Made by a program: the position numbers and the translations under genes
Notes under the pieces: generated by a model
The model's input: only the letters and a program-made list of their open reading frames with translations
Database searches by the model: none
What the model was told of the DNA's origin: nothing
Part shown: piece after piece, positions 45,795 to 55,115 of the stretch
Layout of the letters: every line of letters begins with the position of its first letter
Position numbering within the stretch: position 1 is the stretch's first letter
NCBI GenBank assembly: GCA_947095585.1
Contig: OX352762.1
Coordinates: forward strand, 8,163,969 to 8,227,968
Source: Nephrocerus scutellatus
Taxonomy: Eukaryota > Arthropoda > Insecta > Diptera > Pipunculidae
Direction: 5' to 3'
Length of the DNA: 64,000 bases

Positions 45795-46448
45795 TGTAAC
45801 GTAGATCGCTTGGGTGAAGCTCGCGGGTCACCCAGGGTTCTTCGCTCCTCTTCCTCGTTTGCTACAAATTTAAAGATACTGTGAAAATACTTGATAGGCT
45901 ACAGCTTAAAGGTTGCTGCAGTATAGTGAATAGGTGAAACGTAAGTAAAACGGTTGCACGTCTTTGGCAACCAACAGCGGAGCGCTTTAGATGTTCGAAT
46001 CTAACACGAACAGTTGGGGAAAGCTAGCAGAAAACCACGTTGTCAGAATAGTGGAATTTATTAGACTTTTTTTTTAGGAATAGGAAAAGATGAGATTTCT
46101 ATGCACGCGTGTCTTAAACGACAGCAGATCATACAAAACTGCTTGAAATGTTAGGGGTTTGTTCGAAATTAACTCAAAAAGGGGCGGATTTGTTCGAAAG
46201 GAACACGGTGTATAAGCAGGTGGACCGGGAGAGGGTGCGGTGTAGTTTTACTGAGCACTACGTACTCAGAGTCAGTACGTTGGTACTTACTAATCTACAA
46301 AAGCCAAAATGTTGTTCGTAACGAACGGTAATAAGCCAGAGCCCAGAGCCTACCAGAAGGCTTTCCTACATAAAGTAAATATAATGTCTTATTTGTTTTA
46401 ACCGTCTGGAAATTTTATTGTTATTAGTCAAAAATAAAGCATGGTACA
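45795..46448 (+). mobile_element. Solo LTR (654 bp) with 5-bp target site duplication
   Basis: It starts TGTAACGTAGATCGC and ends GCATGGTACA, the TG...CA ends of an LTR. CATAT occurs immediately before (45790-45794) and after (46449-46453), as a target duplication. Internal signals are a GTGTATAAGC TATA-like box near 46209, AGTCAGTACG, an initiator-like site near 46272, and AATAAAG near 46431. No gag or pol flanks it, so it probably arose by LTR-LTR recombination. The start TGTAACG suggests a Gypsy-type insect element, but this is an inference. A fragment of the Jockey-like family is nested inside. Confidence 0.72.
46070..46135 (-). mobile_element. Jockey-like family C 3' UTR fragment nested in the LTR
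   Basis: AGGAATAGGAAAAGATGAGA followed by TTTCTATGCACGCGTGTCTTA is the reverse complement of the family 3' end at 39140-39180 and 42226-42260. It lies wholly within the 654-bp LTR. Confidence 0.65.
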
Positions 46449-46785
46449 CATATATTTTTAGTGTACTGCATCTATGTGTTTTAATTATAAGGTTTTCCTG
46501 AGTCAATATTGTATGGAGAATTTATTCCATAATTTTATTTCCTAAAAAAACAAGTTGCTAGTTCGGCTTGTTGTGTGCAAAAGATTTGAACTCATAACCA
46601 TGTGTTTTATCGGTAGAGCTCTATACGCAGTATGGGTGTATGCTGAGTACACCCAGTACACCCATGCCCATTTGTCAAGGTGGTGTTTTACCGAATATCC
46701 AGGCAGTACTTTTGCCCAAGAAGACCGAAAAGAAAGCTTAAATTTCTGTGCGCAAAAGAGTTAAAAACAAAGTACTAAAAAAAAA

Positions 46786-46841
46786 GTACACCCATTACAC
46801 CCATTACACCCAGTACACCAAGTACACCCAGTACACCCAGT
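46786..46841. repeat. (ACACCCAKT)n minisatellite
   Basis: Six units of TACACCCA-T/G with one AAG variant. A shorter related tract is at about 46648-46670, GTACACCCAGTACACCCATG. Confidence 0.9.
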
Positions 46842-48749
46842 GAGTATACTTTGTATAGACATCTAACCCATAGTGCTATTGTGGTATATGAGTTATACAA
46901 CCAAATTTATTAGTTCTTGTTGATGGTTTCATTACTATACGGAGTTTTTAATAGGGCGCCTATGCGTAGGCTATACTAAATATAGTTATTATACAAAGTA
47001 TTTATTCTATATCATTACTATATGATTATGCTTATGCTATATATATATATATACATGATTTGTGACATTGTTGGTTTAGTTAGACTAAGTTAACTTCGTT
47101 ACAATATGTAAAAGTTTTATAGCATAGTATAGTTTTAGGTTTTTGTACTTAGTTGGGTGTATATTTATAATTTTTATTATCCGGTCAATCCGGTTGATTT
47201 TTGTAGAATGGTTATTGTAACGAAAAGTTTTTGCATTTGGTTTGTGTGTATGATATGACATATAATATAAATATGTACATATAAGTACATAATTGTACTT
47301 GCGTAAATTTAATGGAACACAGCAATATAATTATGAATTTTTATTTTATTATGTATTTTGGACCGCAATCTCTAAATTAATTTCAGATTTCTATACTTCA
47401 ACTACACAGGACTTTTAATTATTTGTCTAAAAAAAATTTACAATCTAAGTATTTGTTACAACCTCGTTTTTCCTCCCGTAATATAAACAAATTTGTTTAC
47501 ATAAAATTATAACCATCAACGTTCAACGTTCACTCATTTAGAACACAGCAACTTTTTTCTTTGACTTTTTCGGAAAGCACACGACGTTTCTATTACAAGA
47601 GATCGATTAACTACTTTGGGTTTTTATTAACACCGTTGTATTTGCATATTTCTGGAATGTTAGTTAAAAACCCCAACCAAACCAACCTAACATACAGATT
47701 GGTGTCCAGCCCAGATTCTGAGTTCGCATTATTTCTGCAGTCAATTTTGAGAACGCGCATATCCGTGAAGGAGAAAAAACGCTTAAATGCAATTTCACGA
47801 ATTCACATCTTGCATCGAGATAAAAAGTCGTCGTGGTCTTGGTCGACGACTACTAAACTGTCTTGCGTTGCGCACGCTCTTCTAGTTGTTGTTGTTGCCT
47901 TATTATTTTGTACTGCAACCGATTGTCCATCCCACCTTGTTATCATATTATTTATATCGCCGAACAAGCAACAACATCGAGTTGAGTCGCGCGCACACAT
48001 ATCTCCTCGAAGGCGTACTTGTTGGTTTCTTGGTTCCTTTCTATACGAGTACACATAAACAATACAACGGGCGGAAGACTGACTTATAACGACGGTGGCT
48101 CACGATGTTGCTTGCTGTTGTGACATTAATTTTTACTCCAGTGATTATTACTTGTCTCCCATCCCCCTTCCCTCTCAAGGGTGGTGGAATAAAACGACGT
48201 TCGTCTTTTCAATGGTGTATCTTGTATCTGTAATCTCGCACTCAACTTTTTTTTTCGAGTGCGAGTTCGCTTCCCGCATCCATCCTTGGCCAACGCTTCG
48301 TTCGTTCTTTGGCTTGCTCGATGTGAAAATTGAAGGCAGATTGCATTGTGGCTGTGATATCTGCTTGTTGCAAATAATAATAAGCAGGAAAAATAACAAA
48401 AAGAAGAGGAAGAAAAAAACGTAGCGCGAAAAATTATCAATGCATTGTAGTTGGTATACATTGGCTGTGTGACTCTGATGACACCACCTTCTCCTCTTGT
48501 GAGTGTATTTTTTTTTTTTAAATGTTATCTCCATTTTTAAGGCGGTTACCTATGTTTAACAAAATGCTACGTAACAAACGTAATCAATTAACGCATCGAT
48601 ATTATACATATGTATATAGCTTGTGGCCAGTAGCTGGAAAAACTTCCCGATTTCTTTTTCTGAAGGAATACGACATCTTAAAAAAACTCTTATTTAAAGG
48701 GCTGTACGATGTAACGAACGAATTCTCTATTGAATAAAGATAAAGCGCC
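46842..48749. other. AT-rich region; one long open frame of doubtful meaning
   Basis: Mostly AT-rich. An open frame of 165 codons on the plus strand (47561-48058, opening with TTG; first ATG downstream) has a hydrophobic stretch HALLVVVVALLFCTATDC but no recognised domain. Overlapping frames occur on the other strand and in other frames, and composition changes within it. I regard it as probably non-coding. Confidence 0.35.
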
Positions 48750-49094
48750 TAAAAGTTTACAATGAAATGTAATGATTGTTGCAATGTTAATGAAAAGATT
48801 TAACCCTAAAAGAATTCAATGAAATTAGTTTATTGATGCAATATTTATTTAATGATTTAACCCTATAAGTACTCTTATATAAATAAATGTAACGATAGTG
48901 GAAAAATTTATTAAAAATATTCCACCCCTTAAAGTATGCAATGAAATGTAATTATTATTGCAGTTTTTATTAAAACAAATTATTCAAAGAAGTCTAATAA
49001 TTGTGGCAATATTTTTTAAAAGATTCAACACTTTAAGTATTCACTGAAGTGTAATGAGTGCTGCAATATTTATTAAAAGGAAAAGGTTTAAAAG
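48750..49094. repeat. AT-rich satellite family S2, reverse-oriented array (left part)
   Basis: Units of the type TTTAACCCTAAAAGTATACA, then ATGAAATGTAATGATTGTTG and CAATATTTATTAA-AAGA are the reverse complement of the 29950-30515 satellite. The array stops within the phrase AAAAG at 49094, and the expected next bases TATACAAT resume at 49658. Confidence 0.8.
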
Positions 49095-49657
49095 GTGAAT
49101 TCAGCCCCGCTAGGTGGCGCTCGTATCGTTTTTTTTTTGAAAATTCTTATTTATGGAACGATTTGGCTCAAATTTGCATCATATAATATTTAAATAAAAA
49201 GAAAGCCGTTGGAATACAAATACAAATAAATACATGTTTTGCCTGTATAAGTGTCGATTCTATAGTTTTCTGGATTGGTGAGTTGGTTAGTTATTGGGGT
49301 GTAAGTGGGCGTGGCGTCAGTGGGCTGGATGTCAGTGGGAGGGGGCAGCCGGGAAACGCGGTTGTAAGTGGGCGTGGCGTCAGTGGGTGCGAGGTCAGTG
49401 GGTGTGAGTTCAGTAGATGGTGGGTCAGTGTGTATGAGGTCAATGGGTGGGTGGTCAGTGGGTGTGAGGTCAGTGGGTGTGAGTTCAGTGGGCGGTGGGT
49501 CAGTGTGTATGAGGTCAATGGGTGGGTGGTCAGTGGGCGCGAGGTCAGTGGGCGGGAGGTCAGTGGGCGTGGGTCAGTGGGATGGGGCAGCTAGGAAACG
49601 CGGGTGTAAGTGGGCGTGGCGTCAGTGGGCGGGTAGCAAAGCGCCCGGGAACTGCTA
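49095..49657 (+). mobile_element. Helitron-like non-autonomous element with internal minisatellite
   Basis: The right end reads GGGTAGCAAAGCGCCCGGGA then ACTGCTAG|T. A CTAG end followed by host T is the Helitron 3' rule. The same end, GGGTAGCAAAGCGCC...CTAG, is found on the minus strand at 57054-57090. The phrase CGCTAGGTGGCGCT (49112) recurs inside that second copy (about 57602-57615). The element interrupts satellite S2 between AAAAG and TATACAAT, which fixes both borders. No Rep/helicase is present. Its left border (GTGAATTCAGCC) lacks the usual TC, so it may be 5'-truncated or a Helentron type. Confidence 0.6.
49280..49630. repeat. GTCAGTGGGYGTGAG-type minisatellite inside the Helitron-like element
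   Basis: About 22 imperfect 14-16 bp units, with larger blocks of ~75 bp (GGTCAATGGGTGGGTGGTCA preceded by GTCAGTGTGTATGA) repeated at 49425 and 49500. Both strands are open through most of it, which reflects the lack of stop-forming TAA/TAG in the unit and not coding. Confidence 0.9.
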
Positions 49658-49960
49658 GTATACAATAAAATGTAATATTTGTTTTACTGAGACATACTGA
49701 AAAATGTTTCTATAATAAAAGATATCTCCCTTTGTTGTCTCTACCTCCCTGCCACCTATCGGAAAACTTGCGTACAAAACATTTACTGCATCCTAAGAAA
49801 CAAGTTGTGAAAGTTTCAGCTCAATAGGATGGATAGATTTTTTTATTTTTGCGATGTGTTACGTACAGACACATAGAAATTGATTGATTAATAGCTTTAA
49901 CCCTAAAAGTATACAATAAAATGTAATATACGTTTTACTGAGACATGATTTTTTCTATTA
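49658..49960. repeat. Satellite S2, right part and dispersed units
   Basis: TATACAATAAAATGTAATAT at 49658 completes the unit broken at 49094. A second unit TTTAACCCTAAAAGTATACA begins at about 49896. The sequence between (49700-49890) contains GAAAGTTTCAGCTCAATAGG, a phrase of the type found in Helitron-associated repeats. Confidence 0.65.
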
Positions 49961-51129
49961 CATAAGATATCTCCTAACAACTTTCCCTAATTTTCAAATC
50001 ATTAATGTGCTGCCAACAAGCTAAAATACATCCCAAAGTTCTGGTTGTCAGGTTGTCCCAAGTTTCCATCTCGCATCTCGCATCTTGATAATAGTGCACG
50101 ATGCTCTTCGAGATGTATTTAGAGAATCCAACACCATCTCAAGTATCATTCTCAGAGATATTATGATTCATAATTCATTCAATTCAATGATCTCTGATGG
50201 TCTTCCGTCCCATCTGCTAGCTGTTTCTGTAGTGTCATGGACTGGTTGGTGGTGGTTTGGATTGGAGAGAGCACTTTACTTCTCTAGTGTTTTAGCTGGG
50301 CACAGAGATCATCAACTGTTCGTTCTGCTCTGCAACTGCATGGATGCATGCATGTGAATGCTGAAGCAGCTCAGCTTTCTGCTAGATGGATGGATGGCGT
50401 ATTATTCGCATTAATTCTAACCGGAGCGCTATTTTTGCAACCCTCGCGCACTTCCGCACTCAACAAGGGTACCTATATATGTATGTTCATATATACGGTT
50501 GGCTATACTTACATTTTTTAAATCCATCTCGCCGAGAATCTCGTCGTAAAATCATCGTGCCATGCTGCAAGGTGATGGAATTTAATGCATTCCTCGACGA
50601 CTCAAGCATGCGAAACAGGCGCTACTTAGCAACTTTTCTTCTTCCAGCCCTTATCTTCACCCCCCCCCCCCACCCTCAAACATGCATTCATCCATTCAGC
50701 CATTCATTTATTTTTCTCCGCCTCCCTCTCTATGTTAACCCCCAACAACACAGTTACGGTAGGTAATGGTACTTTAAAAATTTGTTTTGTTTTTAACGCA
50801 GAAATTGTGAATTGAGAGAATTTCGGTTGAATAGAAAACATGCAACGGCGAGCAACGTGCAACATATTGCAGATTATTCTCGGTCTAATTTTGCTTGCTG
50901 GTTGGCATGGGTTGGGGTAGTGGGTGTTTTAATGTTTGCGGGACCTGCTGTGTTAAATTTTTAGCGGATGACTGTATTTTTTTGTTTTTGCTTTTTTCGC
51001 GCGTTTTTTTAACTGGGCATTTTGCTTAAAAAATTTAAAACCATTCTAAGGTGAACTTTTTTTTAATTTTTTCATAAAACTGTAGGTAGCAACCGTCCTA
51101 CGGGAGAATCTCAATCCCGCTTCACGCCT
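49961..51129. other. No recognisable gene or element
   Basis: Contains a poly-C run at 50660-50671. Open frames have no motif. Confidence 0.4.
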
Positions 51130-51270
51130 CAATTTTAATTTGAAAAAAATTTGAAGAAAATCGGCTAATTTTTTAAATTTGTTTGGGAATTTTAAGAAAA
51201 TCGGGACAATTTTTAAAAAAATTATATTGGTGGTGCCCTCAGGACCGTGGGCACTCTGATAAGATGGTGT
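51130..51270. repeat. Second copy of the GAAGAAAATCGG dispersed repeat
   Basis: Matches 34360-34440 in order: TTTGAAGAAAATCGGCTAAT, AAATTTGTTTGGG, GGTGGTGCCCTCAGGACCGT. Divergence is high. Confidence 0.45.
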
Positions 51271-51364
51271 AATGTGCTTGCTTGGTGTGTTACAAACTAA
51301 AAAACGGCAGTTGCGTTATCTGGACGTATGTGTTTCTTTTATTTTTTAAAAACTTTTATTTAAC

Positions 51365-51955
51365 TTGACCCGCGTGTCATGTGTGGCGCGTGTGATGGGT
51401 TGACATTTTTTTTCGACTTCTTTGAGGTCCCTTTTAACCACCTTCCACACGACCTAGAGAGCTGAAATTTTGTGAGAGTCCAAAATAGCATTTTTTATAT
51501 TCAGAGTATGACGCGTGTCATGTGTGGCGCGTGTATTGGGTTGAATTTTTTTGTTTTTAACAACCTTCCACACGACCTAGGAAGCTGAAATTTTGTGATT
51601 TTCTAAGTCCAAAATAGCATTTTTTATATTCCGCGTATGAAGCGTGGCGCGTGTGATGGGTTGAAATTTTTTTTTCGACTTCTTTGAGCTCCCTTTTAAT
51701 CACCTTCCACACGACTTAGAGAGCTGAAATTTTGTGAGTGTCTAAGTCCAAAATAGCATTTTTTATATTCCGCGTATGACGTGAGGCACGTGTAATGGGT
51801 TGAAATTTTTTTTCCGACTTCTTTGTGGTACTTTTTGACCACCTTCTCCACGACCTAGAGAGCTGAAATTTTCTGAGTGTAAGTCCAAAACAGCATTTTT
51901 TATATTCCGCGTATGACGCTTGTCGCGTTTCGCGTGTGGCCCATGAAATGAAAGT
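51365..51955. repeat. Satellite-like tandem repeat, family S1 copy 2
   Basis: Four to five units in the same orientation as at 2985-3425, with starts (GGGTTGA) at about 51398, 51537, 51657 and 51798, giving spacings of roughly 120-140 bases. Each unit carries CACACGACCTAGAGAGCTGA, AAATTTTGTGAG and TCCAAAATAGCATTTTTTAT. Confidence 0.88.
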
Positions 51956-53136
51956 TTCTGTCATTGAGTTGGTACTACGGCCGTGGCAAGTAGTTGGTCA
52001 TGAAGAGCAAACGGCTAATTAGTATGTGTACACCCAGCTGCAAATGGCTACTGGGTCATGTTGTCGCTACAGACAAGGGGGAAGACGTTGTAAAGTGACA
52101 CGCCTGCCTACTTTCGCGTTCGGTAGAACACGGTGTCGGAAGCTTAGTTACAAGAAAGGCGGGAGTCACTTGCTTCAGATGTGATTCTGAATCGGTATCG
52201 CTCCACGCACCAAGGGATTTTCTTGCGCGTTATTTGGGTATATTTTTAAGAACGGATTGGGAATCCTATGGGTGATGTTTTGAAAAAATAATATTTTGAA
52301 CCATCGTTATGGTTGTTTGGCTAACATTTCCTTTGTTCAACTTAAGCCAAGTAGTAGCTCGGTTTGTTAGTTTTTATTTATACGTTTGTATAATATGTTC
52401 TTAAAAAATGTACTTGTACATGTCGGTGAATGCAACCTACGACTTAAAAGACGTTCGGACGGTAGTTCACGGTCTAACTTATTTAGCTATTGTCCTATTT
52501 ATCAAACTGTATATATCTAGCGTTAGGCATATGGTTTATGATGACGTAGTTTGGCTCTTCCAAAAACTTCGTTACAATGGGTTAATGTTCTGGGCAAGTA
52601 CCTCCAGATTGCTTCCTTTATATTTCATTTATCATCCTTAATTCATAAGTATCGATAGTTCTATTCATCTTTGCTGCGATTCTAATGTATATCATTTCAT
52701 TGATTGGATGGATAGTCTTTTTTTTTTGATAATTTTATAGTCTTTTCTTCAAACGTTCTATAAGAGCAGTCATCGACGAATATAAATTATTCCGATCAAT
52801 TAAGTGGACATTTTTTTTGTTCAGAGAGCAGTGGAGATGCCTCCGCATAACCCGATTAACACCGGGTTACCTTTTAGATTTGCGAAACTCCTGAAATGAC
52901 TTTTAAAGTGTGAAAGTAATATCCGAAAGGTGAATTGAATAGCTTTCCATATTTTCATCGTTATAATTACTAAATATTTACTATCTTTAATTCAATATAA
53001 TAATTACAGGTGAGTATTAAAAAACTCTACGAACTTCCGAGTCAGAGTGAGTGGTGTGTCAGCCGTCACCATGTCAATGTTTAATCTCAACGTTGTATGT
53101 CAGCCGTTAACATAGAGGCTCGTTATTGTTCGTATA
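51956..53136. other. No recognisable gene or element
   Basis: Mixed composition at 51960-52300, AT-rich after. A 77-codon frame at 52408-52641 has no motif. Confidence 0.4.
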
Positions 53137-53138
53137 TA

Positions 53139-53360
53139 ACGGGTGTTTTTTTGGGAGGTTTGTTTTTCCGATAGATGTCGTTTTATTTTATGACAGTTGT
53201 TTTGACAGCTCAAAGTGGCATTTCTACTCAGTATTGTTTGGCAAATCATTATGAAAAAAAAAAAAAAAAAAAAAAAAAAAATGACATTTGTGAAAAATAG
53301 TCGTGGTAGCCATATGCCAGAAATTGTGTTTAAATGTTAAATGCCAAAAAAAACACCCGT
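53139..53360 (+). mobile_element. Tc1/mariner deletion derivative, copy 1 (222 bp)
   Basis: Ends ACGGGTGTTTTTTT and its inverse AAAAAAAACACCCGT, flanked by TA on both sides (53137-53138 and 53361-53362). The left half runs through GACAGTTGTTTTGACAGCTC to CAAATCATTATG. There a 27-A run joins ATGACATTTGTGAAAAATAG, the end of a transposase gene (C-terminal SHMPEIVFKC, stop TAA). All of the HTH and DDE domains are gone. What remains is an in-frame ATG-(AAA)9-ATG... mini-ORF of 29 codons. Confidence 0.8.
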
Positions 53361-53368
53361 TAGATATA

Positions 53369-53669
53369 ACGTGTTTTTTTAAGAGGTTGCCGATTTTTTT
53401 TTTTTGAATAAAACACATAAAATTATGAAATGACCAAAATTTTTTTTTATTTGGTAGATAATTTTTTGGCATTTAACATTTAAACACAATTTCTGGCATA
53501 TGGCTACCACGACTATTTTTCACAAATATCATTTTTTTTTTTTTTTTTTTTTTTTTCATAATGATTTGCCAAACAATACTGAGTAGAAATGCCACTTTGA
53601 GCTGTCAAAACAACTGTCATAAAATAAAACGACATCTATCAGAAAAACAAACCTCACAAAAAAACACCC
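53369..53669 (-). mobile_element. Tc1/mariner deletion derivative, copy 2 (301 bp), inverted next to copy 1
   Basis: Same family as copy 1 but on the minus strand: left inner end GGGTGTTTTTTTG, the shared 5' region, ATG at 53557-53559, 24 A (eight Lys codons), then ATG-ATA-TTT and the SHMPEIVFKC terminus. It retains ~100 bases of 3' UTR and the other terminus ACGTGTTTTTTTAAGAGG, which copy 1 has lost. TA flanks both sides (53367-53368 and 53670-53671). The two copies are about 8 bases apart. Confidence 0.8.
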
Positions 53670-53774
53670 TATATAAGACCATGATAGTTATTACTCTCGT
53701 ACCTCAAAAAAGTTGAGAAACGAACTTTCAGATACACTTAAAATCAGCCTTATCTTTAGCGATTTATTTTTATA

Positions 53775-53830
53775 CTAGTTGTTAACGCCGGCGTTACCCG
53801 GGACCCGCCGTCCAACACGACAACGTTTAG
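53775..53830 (-). mobile_element. Helitron-like 3' terminus fragment
   Basis: CTAGTTGTTAACGCCGGCGT followed by TACCCGGGACCCGC. Reverse-complemented it is GCGGGTCCCGGGTAACGCCG ... AACAACTAG, ending in CTAG preceded by a GC-rich palindrome (AACGCCGGCGTT). It resembles the ends at 49657 and 57054 in position and form but is a different subfamily. Confidence 0.4.
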
Positions 53831-53834
53831 ATCC

Positions 53835-55115
53835 ACCAAAAGATAAATTAAGAGGCGTTGCCTGGCTGTCCCTCACACTCTACTGACCCAACCAAACTGT
53901 AGATAGTAGCCAGATCAGAGGCAGTTGCATCAAAAAGCTTGTCGTTAACGCACATACTGTAGATAGTAGCCAGATCAGAGGCAGTTGCATCAAAAAGCTT
54001 GTCGTTAACGCACATACTGTAGATAGTAGCCAGATCAGAGGCAGTTGCATCAAAAAGCTTGATGTTAGCGCACATACCTAGTTTTTCAGTTTTCTCGATG
54101 CAAGTGACATTGACATTCATAGACAATAGCAGTGGATGTAAGATTCGCTTAGACCACAGGAGACAACATTGTGTTTTGAAAGCGTGGAATTCTGCTCGAT
54201 TGCTTTCCTCCCATTTTATTATGCTCTCCAGGCTTAGCGTGCTTAACATACGTAGTTGTTTGAGTTCCACATGGAAGTTGGAGGGACGTTCCTCAAGCTT
54301 ATATGAGAAGTTGAGAGTACTGTCGTCAGCGAAAGAATGAATTGGTTTAGAAGTCACAGATAAGAGATCATTAATAAAAATGAGAAAGAGTGTCGGGGAC
54401 AAAACAGAGCCCTGTGGAACGCCAGCATTTATGTGATGTATGTTAGTCTTGAAACCGTCCAAAACAACTTGAATTGAGCGATCCAAAAAGATAGCATGAA
54501 GCGGTTTTTCATCGACTCCATAAGCATTCATTTTGGACAAAAGAGCTTCGTGTCAAACTCTGTAAAATGCCTTGGAAATATCGAGAGCAACAGCATTTCT
54601 TTCACCAAATTGTTGCAAAGACCGGTTCCGCTGTTCGGTGAGATATACCATCACCGGTAGAAGTTGCCCACGAAATACGCACTGTCGGTCACTAAGGATT
54701 TCGTTAGTTTCAAGATATTTCATCAGTTGATAATTGATCAGCGTAAGAAAGAATGCATGTGAAGGTACGAAGAACGAGACGACGGCTCGCCTTTTTTTTG
54801 GGTATGGGCTGGACAAGGGCAGTTTTCCAACTTCTCTAGAAGTATCCAGAAGAATAGAATATATACAAAAGCTTAAGCTATGGTAATGTTTGTTGGGTAG
54901 AACACCTCTTCTAACTATTGGAGAAATAGCATCTGGTCCAGGCGATTTGTGAGTGCTGAGATCGTTTAAAACTCTAGCAACTGCACGAGTACGAATGTAG
55001 ATCTGTTCCATAGATACTCGAAGGAACAGGCGGTAACAATTCACAATCTGGAAGCGTGGAACTGGCTGCAAAAGGCGTGGCCTTACTCTTACAACTGATA
55101 ACTGGAATGTCATTT
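53835..55115 (-). mobile_element. Jockey/CR1-like family C copy with a triplicated 60-bp block (pseudogene)
   Basis: The upstream frame (54553-55113, 186 codons) contains LNDLSTHKSPGPDAISPIVR, NEILSDRQCVFRG and NAVALDISKAF. After one stop the next frame (53848-54540, 230 codons) runs NAYGVDEKPLHAIFLDRSIQ, VVLDGFKTNIHHINAGVPQG, SVLSPTLFLIFINDLL, SIHSFADDSTLNFSY and RAEFHAFKTQCCLL. It then enters three copies of MCVNDKLFDATASDLATIYS-type sequence. Everything after the triplication (thumb and tail) is lost. The RT palm with PQG and FADD is intact, so only one stop and the missing C-terminus clearly kill it. Confidence 0.88.
53896..54076 (-). repeat. Three exact 60-bp tandem repeats in the RT frame
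   Basis: Units start at 53896, 53956 and 54016 (ACTGTAGATAGTAGCCAGAT...). The first two copies are identical and the third differs only at its right end (GATGTTAGCG for GTCGTTAACG). The period is a multiple of three, so the frame stays open and repeats 20 residues. Confidence 0.97.

Noticed and set aside
49283..49594. 103-codon Val/Ser/Gly-rich frame and its opposite-strand Thr/Pro/Leu-rich frame
   Set aside because: Product of the GTCAGTGGGYG minisatellite; several frames are open at once.
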